64,000 nt of DNA from Halobaculum rubrum (GTDB taxonomy: Archaea; Halobacteriota; Halobacteria; Halobacteriales; Haloferacaceae): assembly GCF_019880225.1 (NCBI RefSeq), contig NZ_CP082284.1, forward strand, positions 1,860,001 to 1,924,000, in the 5' to 3' direction. Shown here one piece after another: positions 32,364-40,059 of this stretch. The position numbers and the translations under genes are program-made. The notes under the pieces are model-generated. The model was not told the origin of the DNA, did no database searches, and worked only from the letters and a program-made list of their open reading frames with translations. Numbering within the stretch: the stretch's first letter is position 1; each line of letters opens with the position of its first letter.

Positions 32364-33254
32364 ATGCGACGTGGCTCACTCGCGACGGTCTGTTGTGTCC
32401 TGCTCGTGGTGCTCGCCGGCTGCGCCGGAGCGGGCGGCGGTGGGGACGGCGCGGCGACGGGCTTGGAGGCTGACGCGCAGGCGACGGCCGCACCCGAGTC
32501 GGCCGACGAAGGGTCCGGAGGCGGCGGCTCCGGAGGCGACGGCGCCGGCGCGAACGTGAACGCACAGGTGGCCGACCGCCAGCTGATCTACGAGGCGACC
32601 GTGGAGCTTCGCGTCGACGACTACGAGGCCGCCAGCGCGGACCTGACCGCGATGGTCCGCGAGCGCGGCGGCTACGTCGGCAGTTCGCGGACGGAGGTCC
32701 GCGGTGAGGGCAACGAGACGTGGACGACCGGCCGGCTCGTCCTCCGCGTGCCGTCGGACAATTACTCCGGCGCGATGGAGGCGATCAACGGGACCGGCGA
32801 GGTCCGATCGGTCGAGCAGTCGACGCAGGACGTGACCTCGCAGATCGTCGACTTGGAGGCTCGCTTGGAGAGCCTCCGCGCCGAGCGGGACCGCCTTCGG
32901 GAGCTGTACGACCGAGCCAACGACACCGAGGACGTGCTCGCGGTCCAGCGCGAGCTCTCGGACGTGCAAACGGAGATCGAACGCACCGAGGCGCGGCTTC
33001 AGGGCCTCGAACGCCGCGTCGCCTACTCGACGATCACCGTCGAGCTTCGCGAACCCCGGCCGGACTACGAGCCGCCCGAGCGGAGCGCGTGGTACGAGAC
33101 GCCGCTGACCGAGGCGTTCCTCGACTCCGTCCAGGGCGTGATCGTTCTCGGCCGCGGCGCGGTCGTCCTCACCGCGTACGCGCTCCCGTACCTGCTCGTG
33201 CTCGCGGTTCCGGCGGTCGGAGTCGCGTGGGGGTACCGGCGCGCACGCCGGTGA
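32364..33254 (+). CDS. DUF4349 membrane-anchored lipoprotein
   Basis: 296-residue envelope protein. A Sec signal with lipobox L-A-G-C-A (residues 17-21) is followed by a Gly/Ala/Glu-rich linker. The DUF4349 domain runs from about residue 70 (R-Q-L-I-Y-E-A-T-V-E-L-R-V) and contains a coiled-coil (about 155-215, with heptads L-E-A-R-L-E-S-L-R and L-Q-G-L-E-R-R). One C-terminal membrane helix ends in R-R-A-R-R. The architecture suggests a periplasm-facing coiled-coil held at both ends. Function unknown. TATA-like GGTATACG lies about 30 bases upstream. Confidence 0.87.
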   Translation: MRRGSLATVCCVLLVVLAGCAGAGGGGDGAATGLEADAQATAAPESADEGSGGGGSGGDGAGANVNAQVADRQLIYEATVELRVDDYEAASADLTAMVRERGGYVGSSRTEVRGEGNETWTTGRLVLRVPSDNYSGAMEAINGTGEVRSVEQSTQDVTSQIVDLEARLESLRAERDRLRELYDRANDTEDVLAVQRELSDVQTEIERTEARLQGLERRVAYSTITVELREPRPDYEPPERSAWYETPLTEAFLDSVQGVIVLGRGAVVLTAYALPYLLVLAVPAVGVAWGYRRARR

Positions 33255-33313
33255 CTCGGGGAGCGACGCCGGCCGTTCGGAGCTATCTCTCCGCACAGCC
33301 CCCTCCCGCGATC

Positions 33314-34213
33314 TCACCCGCGGACTGATTCTCGGACCTGGTCGGGAAGCGCCTCCACGAGCGCCGTGAGCGTCGCCTCGTCGACGGCGCCGACGTAGTA
33401 GCCGTCGCCCGAGACGGAGACGACGCCCGCCTCGCTCGCGAGCAGCTCGCCGGCCGCCTGTTCGAACGGGTCGGGGTACGCGCAGACGACGCCGGCGATG
33501 CTCCCGCGGGCGAGCAGCCCCCAGTCGACGCACGGCGACCACGTCTCAAGCACCCGCTTGCACCGCCCCGACAGCGCGTCGCGGACGGCGTCCGCCTCCG
33601 TGCGGAGTTCCTCGTCGCGGACGGCCGGCAGCCCGACGACGAGCGAGAGCGTCGAGCGATCGAGGGGCCTGCCACGCGGTGTCACCACCAGCGGTTCCCC
33701 GTTCACCGTCGCGCCCGCGCCGCGGACGGCGACGTAGCAGTCGTCGACAAGCGGCTCGTGGACCGCGGCGACGAGCGTCTCGCCGTCGACTTGCGCCGCG
33801 ACGGCGCTGGCGATCGAGGGGTAGTCGATCGCGTAGTTGTTCGTTCCGTCGAGCGGGTCGACGATCCACTCCACGCGCCCGTCGCCCGAGCGCCCCGACT
33901 CCTCGCCGTGGAGCGTGTGGCCCGGAAACTCTCCGCGGATCTCCCCGAACACCAGCTCCTCGGCCGCCTCGTCCGCCTCGGCCTTCACGTCGTCCGTGTG
34001 GAACTCCCCGACGGTGCCGCCGTCTCGAAAGCGCTCGGCGAGGTAGTCGCCGGCCGCGCGAACCGCCGCCTCCGCGGTCTCCGCGAGCGCCTCGGGGGTC
34101 GGAACACCGGCGGCGTCCCAGGCGTCCGCGGCGTCGCCGTCGTCCACGGTATCGTGGCCGTCCGTGGCGTCCTCGCGGTCCCCGCGTTCGGGACCGCCGT
34201 CATCGTCGGTCAT
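33314..34213 (-). CDS. Inositol monophosphatase/FBPase family phosphatase
   Basis: 299-residue Mg-dependent phosphatase of the IMPase fold. The metal motifs are H-G-E-E-S-G-R and W-I-V-D-P-L-D-G-T-N-N-Y; the third metal aspartate is in S-P-C-V-D-W-G. The N-terminal about 35 residues are a disordered acidic leader. Archaeal members often hydrolyse both inositol-1-phosphate and fructose-1,6-bisphosphate, so the physiological substrate is open. The start M-T-D-D-D-G-G at 34213 is chosen over a longer Pro/Arg-rich reading. It is divergent from the S9 peptidase. Confidence 0.87.
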   Translation of the reverse strand: MTDDDGGPERGDREDATDGHDTVDDGDAADAWDAAGVPTPEALAETAEAAVRAAGDYLAERFRDGGTVGEFHTDDVKAEADEAAEELVFGEIRGEFPGHTLHGEESGRSGDGRVEWIVDPLDGTNNYAIDYPSIASAVAAQVDGETLVAAVHEPLVDDCYVAVRGAGATVNGEPLVVTPRGRPLDRSTLSLVVGLPAVRDEELRTEADAVRDALSGRCKRVLETWSPCVDWGLLARGSIAGVVCAYPDPFEQAAGELLASEAGVVSVSGDGYYVGAVDEATLTALVEALPDQVRESVRG

Positions 34214-34388
34214 TGTCGGGGATGGGCCGCTCCGGCGCTTCAACGCCCCGGTTCCCGCGGGCGGCTCCGGCCGTGGCGGCGATGTGACCACGGCTGCGAC
34301 GCGACCACGACAGCACGCCGGAACCGCGGATGCGGCCGCGACGACCGGATGACGAAGCTATTTCCGGCGGCCACCGGCACCACGTTTC

Positions 34389-36551
34389 ATGACGGAACTA
34401 CCGTTGGACGCCTTCTACGACCTGACGCAGGTCGGCGAGGTCGCGGTCTCGCCGACGGGCGACCGGGTCGCGTTCACCACCACCGAGTACGACGACGACG
34501 CCGACGAGCCGGTCGGGTCGCTGTTCGTCGCGCCCGCGGACGGGAGCCGCGATCCACACCGCCTCACCCGCGTCTCGGGGGCTTCCGCGCCCGCGTGGTC
34601 GCCCGACGGCGACAGACTCGCCTTCCTCGCCGCGCGCGACGAGGACGCCGAACGTCGCGTCGGGCGCGACGACGGTGACGAGTCGGACGACGACGAGGAT
34701 GCGGAGGACGCCCCCGCCAACGGCGACAACGGCGACGAGGAGCCGACCCGGCAGGTGTGGGCGTTCGACCTCGCGCTCGGCGGCGACGCGACACAGATCA
34801 CCGACTTCGAGGAGGGTGCGAAGGAGTTCGACTGGAGCCCCGACGGGGAGCGCCTCGCCGTCGCCGCGCGCGACCCCACCGAGGCCGAACGGGCGTACCT
34901 CGACGGCCGGACGGAAGGCGAGCCGGTCGAGACGGAGCGCCTCCAGCACAAGCTCGACGGCGTCGGCTACACCGACACCGTCCGCACGTACCTCCACGTC
35001 GTCGACGCGGACACCGGCGAGGCCGAGCGCCTCGACGACGCGCACGGCGGCGGCGCCTATCAGGACCTCTCGGGGCTCCAGCCCGACTGGGGCGCGAACG
35101 ACCGCATCGCGTTCACCTCCTGTCGCGAGGACGAGCCCGACGACACGCTCGTTCGCGACGTGTTCACGATCGCGCCCGACGGCACCGGACTTCGAAAGCT
35201 CACCGACGGCGACCTCTCGGCGAACGCGCCCGTCTGGTCGCCCGACGGCGACAGACTCGCCTTCCTCGGCGGCGACCCCGTGAACTGGTGCATCCCGACG
35301 CAGGTGTACCTGTACGAGGACGGCGAGTACGCGTCGCTGACTGCGGATCTCGACCGCACGGTCGCCCGCGGCGGCGCGCCAGTCTGGGCCGACGAGGGGA
35401 CGCTGTACTGCCTGTTCGCCGACGAGGCGCGCACCCGGCTGATGCGCGTCGACGCCGGTGGCGACGCGGTCGAGGCCGGAGCCGCCGGCGACGACGCCGA
35501 CGATCACGCCGCCGAGCGCGTCTTCGAGGCGCAGGGGACCGACCGCGCGATGGCCGGCTTCGACCTCTCGGCCGACGGCGAGCGCGCGGGCGTCGTCCTC
35601 TCGCATCCGAGCGACGGACAGGACGTGTACGGCGTCGATTCGGCGGACCTCGACGCCGAATCCGAGAGCGAGGCGGCGTCGCTGACGCGGCTCTCCGCGG
35701 TCAACGCCGACCTCACCGAGGCGTATCCGATGCCCGAATCGAGGCGTATCGAGTGGGAGAGCGACGGCGAGACGATCTCGGGGATCGTGTATCACGACCC
35801 CGACGTGGACCTCTCGGACGGCGACCACCCGCTCGTCGTCGCGATCCACGGCGGCCCGATCAGCTACGACGAGCCGGTGTTCAGCTTCGACCACGCCGCG
35901 CTGACGAGTCGCGGCTACGTCGTCCTCCGGCCGAACTACCGCGGCGGCTCCTCGTACGGCCGGGAGTTCGCCGAGGCACTGCGCGGCCAGTGGGGCACCC
36001 ACGAGGTGACCGACATCGCCAACGGCGTCGCCGACGTGGTCGAGCGCGGCTGGGTCGACGACGAGCGCGTGTTCGGCTACGGCTTCTCCTACGGCGGCAT
36101 CGCGCAGGGGTTCCTCGTCACGCAGGAGCCGGATCTCTTCACGGCGGCCGCGCCCGAGCACGGCATCTACGACCTCCGCTCGGCGTACGGGACCGACGAC
36201 TCCCACATCTGGATGGAGAACGAGTACGGGCTCCCGTGGGAGAACCCGGAGGGCATCGACGCCTCGTCGTCGATCACCGACGCGGGGAACATCGAGACGC
36301 CGCTGCTCGTCACCGCCGGGCAGGAGGACTGGCGGTGTCCCCCGAGCCAGAGCGAGCAGCTGTACGTCGCCGCGAGGAAGCAGGGCGTCGAGGCGCGCCT
36401 CGTCCTGTACGAGGACGAGCACCACAACATCGGCACGCCCGACCGCGCGATCCACCGGCTGGAGGAGCTGACCGCGTGGTACGCGCGTCACGACCCCGCA
36501 GTCGACGACCCCGACGCCGACGACCCGCACGGTCGCGAGGACGAGGAGTAA
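34389..36551 (+). CDS. S9 family prolyl oligopeptidase-like peptidase
   Basis: 720-residue serine peptidase of the S9C (acylaminoacyl-peptidase-like) group, cytosolic. The N-terminal beta-propeller (about residues 1-440) has repeated W-S-P-D-G-D-R-L-A-F blades and an acidic loop at about 90-120 rich in Asp/Glu. The alpha/beta-hydrolase domain begins near 470 (V-V-A-I-H-G-G-P). The catalytic triad is visible: S567 in G-F-S-Y-G-G, D647 in G-Q-E-D-W and a His at 678/679 in D-E-H-H-N. It probably trims or recycles peptides. It stands alone. Confidence 0.92.
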   Translation: MTELPLDAFYDLTQVGEVAVSPTGDRVAFTTTEYDDDADEPVGSLFVAPADGSRDPHRLTRVSGASAPAWSPDGDRLAFLAARDEDAERRVGRDDGDESDDDEDAEDAPANGDNGDEEPTRQVWAFDLALGGDATQITDFEEGAKEFDWSPDGERLAVAARDPTEAERAYLDGRTEGEPVETERLQHKLDGVGYTDTVRTYLHVVDADTGEAERLDDAHGGGAYQDLSGLQPDWGANDRIAFTSCREDEPDDTLVRDVFTIAPDGTGLRKLTDGDLSANAPVWSPDGDRLAFLGGDPVNWCIPTQVYLYEDGEYASLTADLDRTVARGGAPVWADEGTLYCLFADEARTRLMRVDAGGDAVEAGAAGDDADDHAAERVFEAQGTDRAMAGFDLSADGERAGVVLSHPSDGQDVYGVDSADLDAESESEAASLTRLSAVNADLTEAYPMPESRRIEWESDGETISGIVYHDPDVDLSDGDHPLVVAIHGGPISYDEPVFSFDHAALTSRGYVVLRPNYRGGSSYGREFAEALRGQWGTHEVTDIANGVADVVERGWVDDERVFGYGFSYGGIAQGFLVTQEPDLFTAAAPEHGIYDLRSAYGTDDSHIWMENEYGLPWENPEGIDASSSITDAGNIETPLLVTAGQEDWRCPPSQSEQLYVAARKQGVEARLVLYEDEHHNIGTPDRAIHRLEELTAWYARHDPAVDDPDADDPHGREDEE

Positions 36552-36624
36552 GGCCGATATACGCGGGAAGCACCGTCACCGCAGCCGGACAAACGATTTG
36601 CGGATCGACACGGATCCCCCGAAC

Positions 36625-37125
36625 ATGGAGTTCGAGGTGATCCGGGGCGACATCGCCGGCCAGTCGGCAGACGCGTTGGTGAACGCCGCCGGTACCAGCC
36701 TGAAGATGGGCAGCGGCGTCGCCGGCGCGCTCCGCCGGGCTGCGGGGGTCGGCCTGAACGAGGAAGCGATGTCGAAGGGACCGATCGATCTGGGCGAGGT
36801 CGCCGTCACCGACGCGTACGACCTCGACGCCGAGTACGTGATCCACGCGGCCGCGATGCCACACTACGGGGACGGGAAGGCCACCGAGGCGAGCGTCCGC
36901 GACGCGACCCGGAACGCCCTCGCGGCCGCCGACGAGCGCGACTGTGTGTCGCTCGTGATCCCCGCGCTCGGCTGTGGCGTCGCGGGCTTCGCCCTCCGCG
37001 AGGGAGCCGGGATCATCGTCGAGGAGATCCGTGCGTTCGATCCCGAGTCGCTGAGTGACGTTCGGTTCATCGCGTACTCACAGGAGGAGTTCGAGACGGT
37101 TCGAGAGGCGGCGAAGTCGGCGTGA
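36625..37125 (+). CDS. Macro domain protein
   Basis: 166-residue single macro domain. Visible: V-I-R-G-D-I-A (first strand and the D of the adenine site), A-L-V-N-A-A-G-T-S-L-K-M-G-S-G-V-A-G-A-L (ribose/phosphate loop), V-I-H-A-A-A-M, and the late I-P-A-L-G-C-G-V-A-G-F loop. Such domains bind or hydrolyse ADP-ribose and its esters. The start M-E-F-E-V-I-R at 36625 is chosen over an in-frame TTG at 36598. It follows the S9 peptidase by 73 bases. The target is unknown. Confidence 0.9.
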   Translation: MEFEVIRGDIAGQSADALVNAAGTSLKMGSGVAGALRRAAGVGLNEEAMSKGPIDLGEVAVTDAYDLDAEYVIHAAAMPHYGDGKATEASVRDATRNALAAADERDCVSLVIPALGCGVAGFALREGAGIIVEEIRAFDPESLSDVRFIAYSQEEFETVREAAKSA

Positions 37126-37183
37126 TCCGCCGGCGACGCCCGCTGTCAGGGTGCGGTTTCGGCTTGGCCGTCCGACTGCCGGG

Positions 37184-37420
37184 CTACGCCGGCTGCCCGA
37201 CCGCGAACCGGATTGCGGCGTGCGTGCAGAGCCGTCGACCGGCTGCGCGGAGGAGCCGGGGACCGAGAACGCCGGCGAGGAGGCCGAGCGCGAGGTTCGG
37301 GCGGCGGAGGGCCGCGAGCGTCATCAGCGGGAGCAGGGCGAGCGCGACCGCGACCGCGAGCGACGGGTCGCGCCGTCGTCGTTCGTGCGGTGACTGCGTG
37401 CGTGGGTGTGTCGTGTACAT
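37184..37420 (-). CDS. Possible small membrane protein
   Basis: 78-residue reading with a hydrophobic stretch (about residues 20-38, then L-A-L-G-L-L-A-G-V-L-G) and several Arg. No TATA box or family is recognised, and the composition is less convincing than for neighbouring small genes. It may be spurious. It is listed because the frame is free of conflicts and the hydrophobic segments look deliberate. Confidence 0.35.
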   Translation of the reverse strand: MYTTHPRTQSPHERRRRDPSLAVAVALALLPLMTLAALRRPNLALGLLAGVLGPRLLRAAGRRLCTHAAIRFAVGQPA

Positions 37421-37671
37421 GGTGGCGTGGGTGGGAGGCGGTCGACGAACGGTTCGAACGGGCGCGGGACCGCCCGCCAGCACGCCGGAATCGCGGAAAA
37501 CGACGCCGGAGGGACGGACGGACTATCGCGCGTGACGTGGGTCGAACACTTGGATCATCACGACAACACGTCTGTTCCCGGACAGAAAAAGCGTGGTCCG
37601 AGAACGTCACACATTCACACGGTCGTCGACGCCGGCGTCACCGCTTTGGCCGTCGCGGCCGACGGACGAAC

Positions 37672-37884
37672 GTGGACGTTCCCGCCGACCCGCCGGCGAC
37701 GTGTCCGGTCTGCGACGCCGCCTACGACTCCGTCTCGGTTCACGACGCCGGACTGCTGGTGAACCTCCTCGACAACGAGCGTTACTGTCGGGTGTGCTTC
37801 GACCCCGTCGCCGGCGACGACGGGACGCCGCTGGTGGAGTTCTACCACCACACGCACGAGCAGGTCGGTATCGGTGGGGAGTGA
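37672..37884 (+). CDS. Small zinc-binding protein, hypothetical
   Basis: 70-residue protein with two CxxC pairs, C-P-V-C near residue 12 and C-R-V-C near 40, flanking a helix (V-H-D-A-G-L-L-V-N-L-L-D-N). This is the pattern of a treble-clef or zinc-ribbon mini-protein. It starts with GTG (M-D-V-P-A-D-P). A family could not be named. It lies about 110 bases upstream of carbonic anhydrase in the same direction, possibly in one unit. The 251 bases before it show no gene. Confidence 0.6.
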   Translation: MDVPADPPATCPVCDAAYDSVSVHDAGLLVNLLDNERYCRVCFDPVAGDDGTPLVEFYHHTHEQVGIGGE

Positions 37885-37994
37885 CCGGGCGCCACGGTCG
37901 GCTCGAACCGGCTATCGTTTCCGCTTTCCGGGATCACCGGTCGCTCTCGCGGATGACACAACGACCCCGTCGGTGCGGCCCGTGTGATCCGACG

Positions 37995-38621
37995 ATGTCC
38001 GACACCGACGCCGACGACCACGAGCACAGCCACGTCCACGAGCACGTCGACGAGTCGGTCGACGCCCGGGACGACTGGGCGCGACGGCGACGCAAGGGGA
38101 TCCCCACCGACGAGAACCTCCTCGTCGTCGCCTGCATGGACGAGCGCATCCCCGTCGAGGACGCGCTCGGCCTCGAACTGGGCGACGCACAGATCTACCG
38201 CAACGCCGGCGGGAAGGTGACCGACGACGTGATCCGCTCGGCGGCGCTGACGACCAACTTCTTCGAGACCGACGAGATCGTCGTCGTGAACCACACCGAC
38301 TGCGGGATGATGTCCGCGAGCGACGACGACGTCGCCGCGGGCCTCGAAGCGCAGGCCGAGGCGGCGGGCGTCGATCTCGACGAGGTCGATCTGGACCCCG
38401 CGCTTCCCGAACTCGATATCGGCGACGCGAGCGTCGATGAGTGGGTCCGGATGACCGACGACATCGACGAAGCCTGCGCCGCGCAGGTCGAGTTCCTGGA
38501 GAACCACGAGCTGATCCCGGAGGACGTGACCGTCTCGGGCTACGTGTACGAGGTCGAGTCCGACGAACTCCGCCGCCCGGGCGAGCGCGTCGCCGAGGAG
38601 ATCAGCGAACGCCGCGCCTGA
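37995..38621 (+). CDS. Beta-class carbonic anhydrase
   Basis: 208-residue zinc enzyme interconverting CO2 and bicarbonate in the cytoplasm. The zinc ligands are Cys in V-A-C-M-D-E-R-I and the pair in N-H-T-D-C-G-M; the C-x-D-x-R dyad is present. It resembles the short clade lacking extra N-terminal helices. The first 20 residues include a His-rich run (H-E-H-S-H-V-H-E-H) that could bind zinc before insertion. The start M-S-D-T-D-A-D-D at 37995 is chosen over an in-frame upstream ATG. It is alone before the old yellow enzyme gene. Confidence 0.88.
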   Translation: MSDTDADDHEHSHVHEHVDESVDARDDWARRRRKGIPTDENLLVVACMDERIPVEDALGLELGDAQIYRNAGGKVTDDVIRSAALTTNFFETDEIVVVNHTDCGMMSASDDDVAAGLEAQAEAAGVDLDEVDLDPALPELDIGDASVDEWVRMTDDIDEACAAQVEFLENHELIPEDVTVSGYVYEVESDELRRPGERVAEEISERRA

Positions 38622-38712
38622 GGCGCCGAACCGCCCGCACGACAGACGGAGACCGCGCCCGCCGTCCGCGCCGGCGACGGCCCCCCTGCCGGGATCTCCC
38701 GGCCGAGCGTTC

Positions 38713-40053
38713 ATGCTCCCGGAGCGCGAGCGTTCGCCCGTGCCGGCGATCACCGACCCGCTGGAGATCGGAGGTGTCACGCTCTCGAACGGGCTCTACC
38801 GCGCGCCGCTGCTCGAACACGCGGGCAACGGTCCAGACGCGGTCGACACGCTGGTCGACGAGCTGGAGCCGGCGGCCGCCGCCGGCGCGGGCCTCGTCTG
38901 CCAGGGGGCCACGATCGTCCGCGGCGAGGGCGGCTGTGCCGCGCCGGGGATGACCCGCGTCCACGATCCTGACTTCGTCGCCGGCCTCGAACGCCTCACG
39001 GACGCGATCCACGAGCACGGCGGCCGGATCGCGATACAGCTCGAACACGGCGGCCTGCGCTCGATGGAGACGTGGCACCGCGGTCACCGCGAGCGCAACC
39101 CGGACCTCCGGCAACTCGCCGTCTCTCGCCCGCCCCGCCCCCTCCGCCTGCTGGACCGACTCGGCTTCCTCGAGTACGACGCCCACGTCCTCTCTACCGA
39201 GGAGTGCTACGAACTCGCCGCGGACTTCGGGCGCTCGGCGGCCGCCGCCGTCGATGCCGGCTACGATCTGGTCCATCTCGCGGGCGCCAACATGGGGATC
39301 CTCCACCAGTTCGCCTCGCCGTTCTACAACCGTCGCGACGACGAGTTCGACGACCCCGCCCGCTTTTTCGAGGTCGTCCTCGCGGAGATCCGCGAGCGCG
39401 CCGGCGACGTACCGGTGCTGACGAAGGTGCCCGCCGAAACGGAGGCGCCGCCGGGGATCGGGCCGACCCTGTCGGCGGGTGACTGCGTCCGCCTGTGTGA
39501 GCGCCTCACGGACGCCGGCTACGACGCGCTCGTCCCCGTGAACGGCTCGGTGTTCTGGGACATGAGCGTGATACGGGGGGCGTTTCCCGGGCGGTCGTGG
39601 CGCGACGAGCGCTTCCGCGAGGGGTACGTCGACGCGTTCGGGTCGCGCCCGCGGGCCGCGCTCGTCGCCGCCGCGAACTGGACCGAGTCGCTCGTCTACT
39701 CCCGCGAGCCGGCGTGGAACGCCGATCTCTGCGGCAGGGTCCGAGGCCGCGTCGACGTGCCCGTGCTGTGTGAAGGCGGGATCAGAGACCGAGAGACGAT
39801 CGACGGCCTGCTCGGCGACGTCGCCGATGCGGTGGGGATGGCCCGCCCGTTCTACGCCGAACCCGAGTTGCCGGCACGCCTGCTCCGGGAGGGCGCGGCG
39901 GCCGACGGCGTCGCGGTCGTCTGCGAGGACTGCAACAACTGCGTCGTCCCGCAGGCGGCCGGCGAGCCGGGCGTGTGCCGGACTCCCGGGGTGCTCCGCG
40001 AGGCCGGGGAACTCCGGAACGCTGGCGCCTACGAGCGCGGGGATCGGGACTGA
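38713..40053 (+). CDS. Old yellow enzyme family NADH:flavin oxidoreductase with C-terminal Cys cluster
   Basis: 446-residue FMN TIM-barrel oxidoreductase. It starts with the family's I-T-D-P-L-E-I-G-G-V-T-L-S-N-G. I-A-I-Q-L-E-H-G-G-L-R-S is the substrate/proton-donor region, and R-G-R-V-D-V-P-V-L-C-E-G-G and A-D-A-V-G-M-A-R-P hold the FMN phosphate. The C-terminal C-E-D-C-N-N-C-V... with a later Cys (V-C-R-T-P) matches the Fe-S motif seen in 2,4-dienoyl-CoA reductase-type members, but the FAD/NAD domain of those is absent. The electron donor and substrate are unknown. It is convergent with the helicase gene. Confidence 0.86.
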   Translation: MLPERERSPVPAITDPLEIGGVTLSNGLYRAPLLEHAGNGPDAVDTLVDELEPAAAAGAGLVCQGATIVRGEGGCAAPGMTRVHDPDFVAGLERLTDAIHEHGGRIAIQLEHGGLRSMETWHRGHRERNPDLRQLAVSRPPRPLRLLDRLGFLEYDAHVLSTEECYELAADFGRSAAAAVDAGYDLVHLAGANMGILHQFASPFYNRRDDEFDDPARFFEVVLAEIRERAGDVPVLTKVPAETEAPPGIGPTLSAGDCVRLCERLTDAGYDALVPVNGSVFWDMSVIRGAFPGRSWRDERFREGYVDAFGSRPRAALVAAANWTESLVYSREPAWNADLCGRVRGRVDVPVLCEGGIRDRETIDGLLGDVADAVGMARPFYAEPELPARLLREGAAADGVAVVCEDCNNCVVPQAAGEPGVCRTPGVLREAGELRNAGAYERGDRD

Positions 40054-40059
40054 CCCGAC

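Noticed and set aside
34398-36530. Very long open frame antisense to the S9 peptidase (over 700 codons)
   Set aside because: Arg/Val/Asp-rich shadow of a GC-rich gene; the sense strand has an intact catalytic triad and conserved domains.
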